Assembly: GCA_033297075.1 (NCBI GenBank)
Contig: MU858045.1
Coordinates: forward strand, 434,001 to 498,000
DNA from: Rhypophila decipiens
Lineage: Eukaryota > Ascomycota > Sordariomycetes > Sordariales > Naviculisporaceae
Reading direction: 5' to 3'
DNA length: 64,000 nt
The position numbers were made by a program, and so were the translations under genes. The stretch's first letter is position 1. Every line of letters begins with the position of its first letter. Under the pieces are notes generated by a model. It saw nothing but the letters and a program-made list of their open reading frames with translations. It searched no databases and was not told where the DNA came from. Shown here piece after piece: positions 1-12,443 of the stretch.

Positions 1-619
1 GGTCTTTCTGTGACTCTGATGTGATCCTGTTTGATCAAGGAGCTTTGTTTTTGACAGCGTGTGAGTAGAGTCTGTCTGTTTGTGACCAGATTGACTCGTC
101 CGGGTCGTTACTGTCGTCAGCGAGATCATGTTTCCAAAGGTGATCTGGTTCTGACCCATGTGCTGTCGTCCTGATCCTCCGGCTGCCATGGTTCGTGTTT
201 CTTTCTCTGCCCTCAGGAGTATGGTTCTGGCATCTACGTCTGTCTGTCTTGACGTCTGTATCTCGTGTATCTGTCCGTGATCTCTGGTTCAGGCTCCCAT
301 GTCTAAATTATCTCCGCCTCCAATGTGTGGTTCTGGTTTCTGTTGCTGTCTCTGCCTCTCCAAAGAGGAAGAAAAGCAACCATAGAGTCTGTGTGTCGAC
401 TTCGGTGTGTGTCAAGTCTTGGTGGTTTGACTGGACGGAAGCTCCCTCGGCAATTGATGGACTCTATTCGTTCATCTTTCCGGCTTATCAAATATCAGGA
501 TAGGCCTATAGCGAGGGTATACGTGCGTGAGGTTCCTCGTATCGCTCTCCGCTGGTCCGAGATAGGTGATCGATCGATCACGTTTCGAACTATATGTGCA
601 TCTCTCTGGATTTAGCACG

Positions 620-633
620 GTACTGTACAGTAC
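620..633. repeat. 14-bp perfect palindrome
   Basis: GTACTGTACAGTAC reads the same on both strands. A related 10-bp palindrome, ACAGTACTGT, lies at 9688-9697 inside a longer GTAC-rich run. No function is assigned. Confidence 0.6.
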
Positions 634-3600
634 GAGCCAAATATCATGACATGTGAGGAGCAGTGAGCAGAGGGGGGTGGAAAGCAGGAACCTGGAACGA
701 TATTGCCCGTGCTCCGCTGTACCAGGCGTGCAGGTCCACAGAGCAGAGCCTCCTCCACCTTCTTGCTTGCCCCAAGCTCCCGTATCCGATTACATTCTCA
801 GGACCCAGGCGGTCGTAGATCCCGGGTGGCGCAGTATTTCTTGTCTTGTCTTGTCTTCCCATCTGGGATTTGCACATGACAGTGCCGACACTGTGGTGGT
901 GTTGGTGGCGTCTTCTTCTTGCTCGCTCGTGACATTTTCCTCTTCTGGCAGTCGAGTCGTCAAGTAAGCGCTGACTGTGTGGCCGTCTGGTTGAGCAGTC
1001 TTGGGACTAGGCATAATCGTCCACGACGTCGGTGGTCAATCATGCCGGTCGATCTTCTTTCTCTTTTCGGTCTTGACGCTTGCGCTCTCTCTTATTATCT
1101 CCTTGGGGCCTTGTCTCGCATCTCTCCTGTCATTCGTAACCCCAGGAGCGATCAGGCTTCTAGAACAGGTCAGAGAAAGAAATTTGGAACTTTTGAAAAG
1201 GTAAATCATCTGCCTAGTTGCACCATCATTAGCGATCCTGATCATCATTGTCTTTGTGGTTGGTGATGTGTAGTCATCACGGATGGTGCACGAATAATTA
1301 CCCCTGAGACGGTCCGACGAGGTGGACGTTGTTGATCATCAATGCAGCGTGCAGGATCGGCCGATCCGGTAAGGGTGGACGGGAACCGAGAAGAAGCGAG
1401 CGAGCAAGCGAGGGAGCCTCATCATCGCTATCGTCATCATCTCATCAACGACAGTCGTCAAAGAAGCAAGACTCGCTAAGGAAAGATGGTTTGCTTTGGC
1501 GGTTGCATCTTTTGTCCGACTGGAGTTGTGTTGTTGTTGACTGGCTTTGTTGACATGCAAGATTTGGCCCATGCCTTGGTGTGGTGTGAGGGGTTCCTTC
1601 CCCCTTTTTTTCCTGTTAGGTTGTTGCATCAGATGCTCCTTGTTAAGACTTTGCATGTGCTGAACTGCATACTTTAACAGCTACTAGCGCCAAGACTTGG
1701 ATCTGCGTCTGTCATTTGGATCAACCAACCTCGGTTTCTGGGGTCAATATCATGCATCAAAGACCTTGTAAACAATATCAATACCAACCAAACTCCTCGA
1801 GCCTTGGATAACTCACTTTGGGTTTATTGACAGCTTTAATTCTCCGCCGAAAACGAGCCCCATTTGGGCTGTACTCTTTTACTCTGTTTACATCCGTTCA
1901 TGCCTACCAGTCACCTTGTCGATATCACCAGGAAGCTGCTAGACGCTGGGCATAATTCGAACATGAAAAAAGCAGTCATCTCTCCTCGCTCCAATGGGTC
2001 CATCTGAATGTTGGTGCATTGTATCGAATCTCCAGTCCTGGGCGGCAAGAGACCATGATTTTGGATCACCTACGGAACGGTGTCACCGTTTCCTTTGACT
2101 GAATCCCTAACCCACCCCCAAGAGGCACGGCCAGGCAGGCGGACACAGATTGGTAAACGGAAAGATCCGTCTTCTCATGGAAAGTGTCTGTCACTGACTC
2201 ACTGTGCTTCGTCGGCTCGCAAATGACCTGAAGGTAAGGGCCAGCGCAGTGTGGTGGCCAATCAAGCCTCGTTACCAGGCTTTCCACTCTCTCTCAAGAA
2301 GATTTGGCCGTGATCCAGCCATATCCGATGCCACCCGTCAAGCGTCCGTGAGCTGTCTGTGAGCCGCCTGTAAATTAAACACCCTGCAAGTATGCATGGC
2401 TGGCGACGGGTGGCAGCTTGCAGACGACATCTATGTAAGAAACCGTTTAAAGCCATGCCGTCAACATAAAAACGGTGTTTCGTGGCGTTTCTAGATTCTG
2501 TTTCCAACTCGCCGGCAAGACAAACCGACCCGTCTTGGGGGCATTGAGAACAACGGATCAAGATTGACGATCCAAACCGATTCAAGCTGCCTTAGCTGGC
2601 TGTACGCGGGACGGCGCGTCGCTCATCAGCTTTCGCCTTGCCGACCTGGTAGAAATAAACCTAAGCTTGTCCCTGTTTGTAGGGTAGGGGTATTGAATTG
2701 GGGCGGGGATAAAGGGAAAACCTTAGTTTACTTTACCTTTTGTGCAAAACCGTGGTACGCACCAAACCACCCGAGATGCCCCCAAGGTGGCCAAGGTGTC
2801 CGTCCCGTCCCCGTGTGGCCTGTGTGATTTTGCCGCCCGTTCCCGCTCTCCATGGTTCCTGTCTTCGTTTATGACATGTCTCTTGTCCTCCCGTCAATTT
2901 ACCTGGTACCAATCCCGTTCCTGGCTTCCTTTCCTTGCCACTGGCCAGGTTCCAACGACAATACAAACGTCTGTTTTAGCGCCTACGAGCCTCACTCAAC
3001 CGGTGACTGGACAGGAAACGCCAAACGACTAAACATCTTGTAGACGCCAAAAGAAAGGCCGAAATGATATCGGCCTGGCCACCCCATTAACAGGCTGTAA
3101 TAATACTCTTTGACCTCTTCTCCATCCATGACTTCTCTGAACAGATAGGTCCATGTAGAGAATATAGGTCAGCAGCAACAAGCTTCTTGGTAATAATGGC
3201 GCATATGCTCCCGCATACTGTGTAGTTTTGCCACCGCTAGTCGGCTCTCGTCGGGGGGTGTCGTAAGAAAGGAGAACGGCCTAGTTACGGCCGTGGAAAC
3301 ACAAGCCTAGAATGTGCTGCCTGACTTATTTTCCTAAGGCTTGTCCGCCCACTGGATGAGCAGCTCGCCCTCTTGCATTCCACGTCGGTCTAAAAGCCAG
3401 ATCAATGGCTGTCTGTCCGCTTGTCCTGTCGTGCCACTCGGACACATCTACACCTGCTTGTGTCCCCTCGTTGAGGTCCACTCGGCCCCCCTTACGGCGT
3501 GGTGCAGCAAGTTGAGGAGCATAGTAGAGGAATGATTGCGACAACTGTTCCAATGTCCTGACCAGCAGAATCTGAACGCCCTGTCGCATAATTGCGCGTG

Positions 3601-6600
3601 TGGGTATCCCTTGTTCTCCACTGTCCGCCGGGCAACTGCATGCGGCTTCCCTCTCATCCAGGGATACAGAGAATAGGTTCGGTAACTCCACGATCTTGAC
3701 AGTATCCGTGAGATGAACGGCGAAGGGGGGTGGAGACAGCAAAGACTGCCAATCTGGCCAAGTTTGGCCGTTGTGCAGTGCCTGTCCGCTCTCGTTCACC
3801 CACACACAGAAAAGAAGCACCAAAAATCCCGGACAGCGCGTGATCGTTCGAACCGTAGACTAGACCAAAGGCGGTCTCCTATACATGCTCGTCGAGTGTT
3901 AAAAAGGTCAATCCGACATCCACCGTGGCTTGTGCATCCTATACTGACCTATATGTGCTGCTCGAGGTCCGACCCCTCCCTCCCAAGCGGAAGCGGGCAC
4001 TCTATCCGCAGGCTCTTCATCGGCCATACATGGCGCGCCGTGGCCGAGGAGGGAGTCGGACTGGGAAGCCTCCCTGGTCCGTCACTGGTGGCAGTCGTGA
4101 CTTAAGGCTGTTATTGGGTGGCACACTTTTCCACCGGGGGGTTAGATCCATGGGAATGCCATGTTGGTACCGAATCTGGCCACATTCGCGAGCAGCAGCA
4201 ACTCCCGGCCAACGCCTTTCCTTTGAGCACACCCGCCCCACCACTTTGTGTGGGCAGAGTCGAACATGTTGCTCAAGGTAGTGAAGCTGAGGGGGTGTGT
4301 GCATAGACGGAAATGTCAGGTCATCCGAGGAGCCTAGTATCTCAGTTCATGAGAGACCGGGGAGATTACACAAGGCCTCGTCCAAGTAATCTTGGCCAAA
4401 GCCTGCAAAAGGCCTAGACACCTCGTTCATCCACACCTGACCGCCCAGCTGCCAAATGTTGATCTCTGCCTCTGAGCAACTTGCCAGCGTCTTCAGGTAG
4501 CCGAGACACCGGCGTTGTGGCGCTAGCCAGCTGTGACACCATGCACATATTCAAAGACCAGAAGCCGGTCAAAGATCATATCAATTCCAAGCAGGCCTGT
4601 CCGTCACCAAAGAACATCCCAGCTCGGACAATGCCAAGGGTCAAAGGATATGGGATGGGAAAGGGTTAGGTGAGGGAGCGGGTTACCATTCTTCCGCAGC
4701 GTTCTAGACGGGAAGCCTCGGGTGGCTAGGAAGCGAGGCCAAGAATGACTGTTCAAGGGTTTGCAGATCAGAGTGACGACGACGACTTGAGCTCAGATCA
4801 GCCCGTCGAACACTCGATATGCTTGCGTGTGATCTTGACGCGTTACAGGAAGTCGGTGCCCCTGACGCCAACAGTGAGTGCCCACCGAGTCTGCACTCAC
4901 AATGATAGGGTGAGGGATCTATACTCCGTAGCCTGTAGCCACTTGGCATGGCCGCCGGGACCGGTTCGAACTGACCCTTTGCATAGTCTGTATCTGTAAA
5001 GAGGTATATGTCAGAAATCAGTACCCAGATGACTTGATACGGGGTTGGATGGAATCGGGACGCACATTGGATGTGAGTGGAGACAACTGCCACCGAGTCC
5101 GATATTTCAAATCAGATGAATGAAACACTCGACTAGATCAGTTGGCTGCCTGGATAACTGCAGATCGGAAGCAAATAACTTGGTGCCGGCCAAGACGATG
5201 CCGGCCTTTGAGATGCCCAAAAGGATATCTTTATCAATGCAGAGGATGGCCGGACCGTGAGCAGAGTCCATTTGGCCGACAGGATAAGACGCTGCTGTCC
5301 AGACTTGTGGAACTGTCGCAATGGGGCAATCCACTCGCCGGCAACAAAAGACGGCGCTGCTCCGAAAGGATGCCTACTGTTGCTACGGGCTTCTAGGCAA
5401 AGTGGAGAGAAAGGAAAGAGAAAAGAAAATCCGTGAGCGGAATGGGACACTGGCGTCTATGATGGACGTCGAGGCAATCGTCAATGTCGCACCGAGACCG
5501 GCCCCACAAGTCCGGGAGAGGAAACCGGGCATCGCATGAATGCGCATGGATAGCCACCACTTAAGCGTTTGAGGTGCACGGTTATGGAACGTATGGAAGC
5601 CTTCCATTGAGTCCATGCCAAGGATCGTCGACTGGGCACTCTGAGAAGAAAGCAAGAGTTGAGACGATTGGGGGGTTTGGGGTAGTTGGAGTCGCATCGA
5701 TGATGGGATGGTCATCCGGGATCACGAGTTCCATGAGACACCCTCCAAGTCCGTGGGCATTGCGGAGGCAAAGCGACCAAGGTTGCACCGTATCGAACCG
5801 GCGGGGATGGTGGCCACCGGAGTCGGCCGTCCGGGGAAGGCCAAGCTCGACAATCTGTTGTCCAAGAGCGATTTGCGATTTGAACCTCAATTCATCCCAA
5901 CTTTGAGATATCGGGCACAGACATGTCGCCAAGAGCTGATGAATTTCCCCGAGGCTGCCAGTATGTACGGAGTAGTGCACACCGGCAAGAGGCTCGAGCA
6001 CCGGGCCGGTAAGGCTCTTGACTGCCGAATATACAGCCTCTCGAGTTTGTCATTGCGAGAGAGAGCAAGCGATGGGAGTAGCAGGCCACCAGCACCTCAA
6101 CTCGGTCTGTGCAGTCTGTCGATAGATCCAATGCCGTGGAACGCATGATATGAGAAAAGTGCCCCGCGACCCCCGGGTTACACAAGGGCCCCCTGACCTT
6201 TGGAGAGCTGTGAGCCCTTCTGGTGATCCGATCTTAAGTCTGAAGCTTGTCAATATTTGACAGCCAACGAGAATTTGATTTGTTTTCCCTGTCTTTTTGC
6301 TTTGTCAATTTGGCTTGCTGTCTCGGATCGCGAACCTAGGGGCTCCCCAGATTTCTTGACAGAGCGTTCCGAATCCCGAACCGATGGTGGCTACCATGAT
6401 CGATCACGAACTGTCGCTCGCCGCACCGATGCGTATCGTCGCTCACCGCAAGTAGAAGGAGCAGACTAATAAGCTTGCTTGCCCTGGTGCTTGCCGTCAA
6501 CTTACCATGTCCCTGCTCATGTATAATACAGCACCTTTTGTGGTAGCATAGCCAGTGGCCTAGCTGCAAAGTCTCCTGCGGAGAACTTTCGGGCTGATTG

Positions 6601-9600
6601 ATAAAGTCAAGTTTGTTGAGTTGTAGCAGTACGTATCATTTGTCATGGTGAGGTTGCCAGCCTGGAAAGACGTTCTCTGGGCAGCAAAGGGAAATGGAGC
6701 CGCTGACAGGGTATTGTTTGTGGATGACGTGCCATGAATAAGGCCCCGATGGATCGTTGGAGTCGTGTTTGGCCATGTGTTGCCTTTTGGATAGATTAAA
6801 AAAGTGACACTTTTGTGGCATGCCATGTCGTTTGTTCGGGATTAGCAGCAAAAGTTTGGTCGCAGTTTGGTCGTAGTTCGCTTTTCTCCCGTGGTTCTGC
6901 TGTTGTCAATCCGGGAAATCCAGAGTGTTTTCGAAGCCTTTTCGGGTTTTGTCGTCTTCTCCAATTCTCATTTTGGGAATCTTCTCTGACTCGTTTTGGA
7001 AGATCTCCATCGCGGACCCAGTCAGGCCAGCCTTGGCAGCGGGAGTGAACACCCCGCCCGTGACAGCTCCCCAGAGCCCCACCAAGGTGGGGTCTGTGCG
7101 TGCTGTCTTGCAGCAACACAGCAAGCTCCTGCTGCAGTAGGGCAGCCACCGGCAGCAGGTTCCCAGGTTGTCAGCGAGGAAGTGGGGGGATCCCTTCGGG
7201 CCACTGCATGTCTTGTCCCTCCCCTCTCCAATTTTGTACCTCTCCTCCATCGCAACATGATTCAGTCGCACACTGTGTTCCCGGTGAAAGCCGCGCAAAG
7301 TATTACGCGCCTTTTTCTCTTCAAGCTTGTTGTCATATATCCATAGATTGGAAAGGCTGAAGTCGATTCCCTTGGTCAGCTGGTTTCACACTAACCTGGG
7401 AGTCGTCGTTGCGACTCGGTACTGGCAGAGTCAATACGGATACCCGTTACTACCCGTGTACGGGTTACTCGCCCCCACAACTGCCCCCTTGTGGAGGCTC
7501 TTGACAGGTCGTGGTGTCCTGCATTTCACGAACCCACAGCGGTGTCTTGGGGTCAACCATCAGAGTGAGTTCCTTTTCTGATGATCTGGTCACTTTTTGT
7601 CGGTCAAGGTTAAGCTCAACGTCCGAGATACCCGTCCCCAGCTCTCCCGAAATTGCGCCCAATTGCGGGAGGTGCCAGGGCGTCATGGGACATTTTTCGA
7701 TACTACTGGTATCTCATTTCTATTCTTGGAGCTATAATACAGTAGCACAGGCAGCGGGGATACCAGCTACCGGTATATGGGCATTCTCCCTGTGGCCTGT
7801 GCTATACAATACGCACATGGCTGAATTGTGTCTCTCTCACTCTTTCTGCCACCCTGCTTTTCGAAGGGCGATCGCTCGGGGTCAGAATTGACTTGTCGGA
7901 ACCAAGATGAGAGTCGTTTGGGGGTGTGACTTGCAGGACGCCTCAGAACCCCGGGAACTTGCTTTGTCGCGCTGCTTGACTCCGACTTTTCAGTTGCTAT
8001 TTGATCCAAGATAGCAGTGCAGGGTGGTCAAGCTATCATGGGTGTGAGCCCAGAATAGGATGCGCAGGACGAACGACAGGTGAACTTGGTGGAGAGCTGA
8101 GACGCGATTGGTCAGTGATCCTTCGAAACCCAGTGACTTGTTTCGCCTGTTATAGCCTCAAGCCGACAAGGATGTTGCCGAAGTGGAGGGTGGTCGTTGG
8201 TCACCCAACCAGGCCAAAGTAGAAACTCATGCGTACGGCAGCAGAGTAGAAGACAAAAAAGAGGCGAGAGGGTGCAGAGATGGGATGGGACGAAGGGCCT
8301 GGACTGTAACCCCTAAGAGACGGGGCAGAACGGGACGAGGTAGCTTCCCTGTGCAGCAGTTATCAAGTCGCTGCCGAGTGTGTAAAGCTGACTTTCTAGG
8401 ACTCCGACTGTCGACCAATGGAATGGTGCCACCTCCACCTTCAGAAGGTCATGTATTGTACTGACTTTTGTGAGCACAATCCTCTTTGATGCACGGTGTA
8501 TAGAGAGTTTGCACCAGCAACAAACTTGGTCAGACGTTGAAGGTTTGCGGCTTCCCCAAGGCGTAGCAACGGCCAGCGGTCCCTTTTTTGAAGTGGAGTC
8601 CTACCGTCTCGGTCAGCGGTGTGTGTCTCGAGAGTGGGATGCCACCCTTCACCGAGATCACAGGCCGGGAAGGTGTGTGGACGGGTACGGGAAAGCTTTC
8701 AATAACATGTGAGCTTCATCAAGGTTTCCCTTGGAGATGGGAAAGTGCAAAGTTCGGATATAGCAACAACACGACCAGAGGGAAGGGACGACCCTTTATG
8801 GTTTATTAGCTATCCGCAACATGGAGCGGATCCCGTGCCAGAGCATAGCGGGAAGTAACTCGGAAGGTAGGTACAAATTGCAGGCGCAACCTGGTGTTAT
8901 CGCCTTCATATAGTAATCTTCCAGGGATCAAGGCGGGAGGTTTTATTAGACACTATAAACCAACACCATCTTGTGACTTTTGGCCGTGTCGATGAGGGCT
9001 GCAAAGTCAGCTATCGAGCGATGAGAGCCATACATCATGTGCTCACCAGCGAATGAAAATCGACATGGCGTCTGCAGTGCCATTTGAGACATTCAGGGCA
9101 GGTCGATACTATACCGGTATCCTGAATGACCACGCGCGGGTGAAGGACCATGACCTCGATGAAGAGTGCCACACCGTCTCTATCGTCAGCCTCTCCTCGA
9201 ATGGGGATGGTGTCCCACCACTCAAGTCTCCCGCGGGTATGGCATCTCTTGAGGACCTTCGTTCCCGGTCCAGGAAAACGCAGCACTTGCTCAGTTGCAT
9301 AATCCGTCATCCTTCCCGCAGGCTCACCGTCACCGAGCCATCCATCTCAGACGTTGACCCCTCACGGTCAACAACAATATCCAGCATGATTATGGATCAC
9401 TTTTGGAGAGGAGCTGGAGAATTGGAGAAGGGACATGTCCCTCGCTGCATGAGATGTAAGAGCTCCAGATGGGCCTTGGCGCCATGTTTTGGGTCATGAC
9501 ATGATAAATGTCTAGCCTTGGACATGCAGACCGTCGTGCATATCGAATTCTTGACCGATGGCGGCGGCGGGCGGGGGGGATTTTTAGATGGGGGTTTCAA

Positions 9601-9687
9601 CTGACCCCGGCCCTCTGGGCTGGTCGGCCCCCATCCCATTCAGGACGAGCTGAGGCACACAGATACATCATACATACAGTACTCGGT

Positions 9688-9697
9688 ACAGTACTGT
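9688..9697. repeat. GTAC-rich palindromic patch
   Basis: ACAGTACTGT is a perfect palindrome inside a run (about 9674-9704) with several GTAC/TACAG repeats. It resembles the 14-mer at 620-633. It may be a low-complexity patch rather than a binding site. Confidence 0.5.
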
Positions 9698-12443
9698 GCT
9701 GTACGGATACGTCCTTGCACATCGGTAACAGTTCCTCAAGTTTGCCAGTCGCCTCGCTTGATCAACCCCTATAGGGTTTGATGGAAATACACCCTTGGAG
9801 CCTGAGCCGTTCTATAGGGGAGTCTGAACAGGGATGGAGGGGTGGCTGTTGGCAACCCACAGACGTCGACGGCGACTTTCAACTGCTACGCACTGTCTTC
9901 GCCAGATTTGACCACCCTAGTGGGAGCAACCCAAGACACAGACAGTGGGCACTCTCGCTGCACACGACAGATGAGCCGCGCCTGTCGTTGCAATCCCAGG
10001 TACCGGAAGTATGTGCGTGTACTACAACACTACACTGCCCGGCCTGTCTTTCTGGCCAATACCTGACTAACATGGCTGTGGAATGTCTCAACCACCAATA
10101 CAACGATACAGGCCTACCTCATCGTGGGAGATGCAATAGTTGTTTGGCTATTACACCCGGCCTTCATCCACAGTCCACGCACATTCTCGACTCATAGCAC
10201 CATCCCTGTGCCTCTTCGATCTTCACGGAAGATGTCCGTGAACACTTTCTGACGCCGGCGCGTCTGATTGTCATTGACCTCCTGACAGGTAGCTTGGATG
10301 GCTTGAACAGGTGCCATTTCACATTCGGGCAAGGAAGAGCCACAGAATTATACCTGATCTCTCTAGACGTACTTTTTTCGCCCCGCTTCCCATCTAGGCC
10401 AAGCTTAACGAGTCGATATAATAGTAGACACTTCGTATAAGCCCCGCAATTGTAATCCGTAGATATATAGTCAAAGAGAAGAAGCTTCCTGTCATCCGTT
10501 GACAAAGTTCCACGCCTCTCCCAACTACGACGATTCGACATTGACTGCATCGTACGTCCCAGAATACCGGGATATCTGCGCCGCAAAACCTCTACGCATT
10601 CATCCAATCTGTAAGCACCCTCAGCTTCCTCAAGCTTCACGGCTTCCTACAGAGCCCAAACCCGATAACGAGCCAAATACACTTCATGTCCTCTGGGGCA
10701 CCCTCTCTTCTCCCTGTCAAAGCTATCCAATATTGTCATGAAAACGTGTTTTACCAAGACCATGGTGAGGCTGACGGTGCGGACCGAAGTCGTGTTCCCT
10801 ATCTTTGTTTTTCCTGGATGATACAAGATCCCTATGCGGCACAGATTGTTTCTTCACACAACTACTACTCCTATTTCTACAGGTTCCTACCAAGTTTAGC
10901 TCTCAACTGACCGCGACAGATTTTTTTTCCCTTCGGGAGAATTGTTTCGTCTTCACACAAAAACAAAGCTCGAACCAGTTGAACTGAAGAGGCTTCGAGA
11001 AACCGGCGCCGGACTTGCATAACGCAATACGCATAACCGCATCATTTTCGGTGTCTTCGAAACCCAACCTTGCTTTGCTTTGCTTCGCTTTGACGGAAAA
11101 ACTGTAAGATTTGACCCTATCTCGTAAGGTTGGCGCCAAAACGCCGTGAATATTTTGATATGGAAGGGGGTGGCCAAGTTAACGCGGATAAGCTCCTTCT
11201 ATCACAGGGTCCCCAAGACCCACGGAAACGTTTGCGGCTCGGAAGGTACTCCTATCCTATAACTGATATACGTTCCTGGGAAGCTACTAGAACTAGAACT
11301 TCTAGCTCTGCCCCAGCAAGATCTCGCCCAGAAAACCCTATCAACAAGAACAGCAAGCCAAGTCAAACGGTTTTTTCTTTCTTTTTTAGATTCCGTCTAC
11401 GGCTGCACCCAAGGTTGCCTACCGTCTTCCAACTTCCAGGGCTGGCTGGGCCGCTCCGTACCGTACATACACCGCGTATCGTACAATACCTTCCTCGACC
11501 TTGTATAACACTCCCGGTACCTCCCCAATCCAGCTGGACTGGACGATAGCTTCCTTCCCATACCGACCTGGAAGCTTCCTTGGACAAAGGACCTGCCTTG
11601 TCTGCGACTGCTGGGTTCTTCATCAGCTCAACCATTATTCAAGGGTCTTGCCTGCAATAAATTACGAAACCTGACAGCTTGATTCGCGGGGCAGAGTGGG
11701 CCAGGCTACAAATTCCTTTTTGGAAGGACGGCACCCAAGTGCAGCTACCCTGCCACCCTGCAGTCCTTGCCTGGATTTCGCAATTAGCACTTCTCCACAA
11801 AATTCCCCGGCTCCCACTGGCAAGGGCAAGTGCACCCACAGCACCCACCGCGGGATCTCCCAAGTACTGGGCTGGCGACTGGGCGTTCGGCTCCCCACTC
11901 CACCACTACCACAGCTTTCCCAACGAGCAAGTTGCACTTCCGACTCCTAAGTTATTACCAGGACCGAAATTGAAACCAACAACAAAACCTGGGCGAGCTG
12001 GTTATCTCTTTAAATACGCACAAGGAAGAGCTTCAGCTCCTCATTGCAACTTTTTGCGACTTTTGCGCCGTCCTCAGCTCTCGGGCCTTTGTTTTCTTTG
12101 ACTGCTCACATTCACAGTGGCCAATTGCGCGCCCGCATTTACCATAGATAAATACCACCCCTCATCGACTGAACCCTCCGCCGCCCGCAGTCGCAGTATC
12201 ATCAACCCCTTTCGGAGCGCAACCTCGATCACGGGATAACGCGCACCAGCTCACAGACATTTCCGCCCGAGCGGCCTTGGACGCCTTTACATCGACGCGC
12301 CAAGAGCTGGAAATTCTGATTACAACATTCAGGACAATAAGAGAGTGCCCGTTTATACAGGAAACTGCCAAGGAAGAGTTGGAAGCTTGGAGGGGTAATA
12401 GAAAGAGCCGGCGAGAGAAACGGAAAAAAAGGAGCAGCCCATC

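Larger units (their letters stand above)
1..12443. other. Long stretch without a supportable protein gene
   Basis: No open frame here resembles a family I recognise. The frames are short (mostly under 150 codons), lie on both strands at the same places, lack the C/G-rich third positions of the real genes in this window, and do not join through convincing GT-CTAAC-AG introns. Features present are small: a (TCTTG)n run near 840-857, perfect GTAC-type palindromes near 620 and 9688, and CTTTG-type runs near 11070. The last several hundred bases before 12444 probably hold the promoter and leader of velB. A non-coding transcript or a fast-evolving small gene cannot be excluded by eye. Confidence 0.55.

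Noticed and set aside
3326..3823. 165-codon minus-strand frame with a GQTAIDLA segment resembling an ankyrin repeat
   Set aside because: It has a single short match, a TTG start, no second repeat and competing frames on the other strand.
4960..4980. GGTTCGAAC resembling a tRNA B box
   Set aside because: No matching T-stem, anticodon arm or A box around it.
5582..6148. Overlapping 139- and 146-codon frames on opposite strands
   Set aside because: Neither has a recognisable domain or flanking introns.
9035..9499. Overlapping frames on both strands (91 and 148 codons)
   Set aside because: No family resemblance, no splice-linked neighbours, and equal plausibility on both strands.
10164..10640. 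158-codon minus-strand frame
   Set aside because: Mixed composition, no recognisable motif and no supporting promoter or intron.
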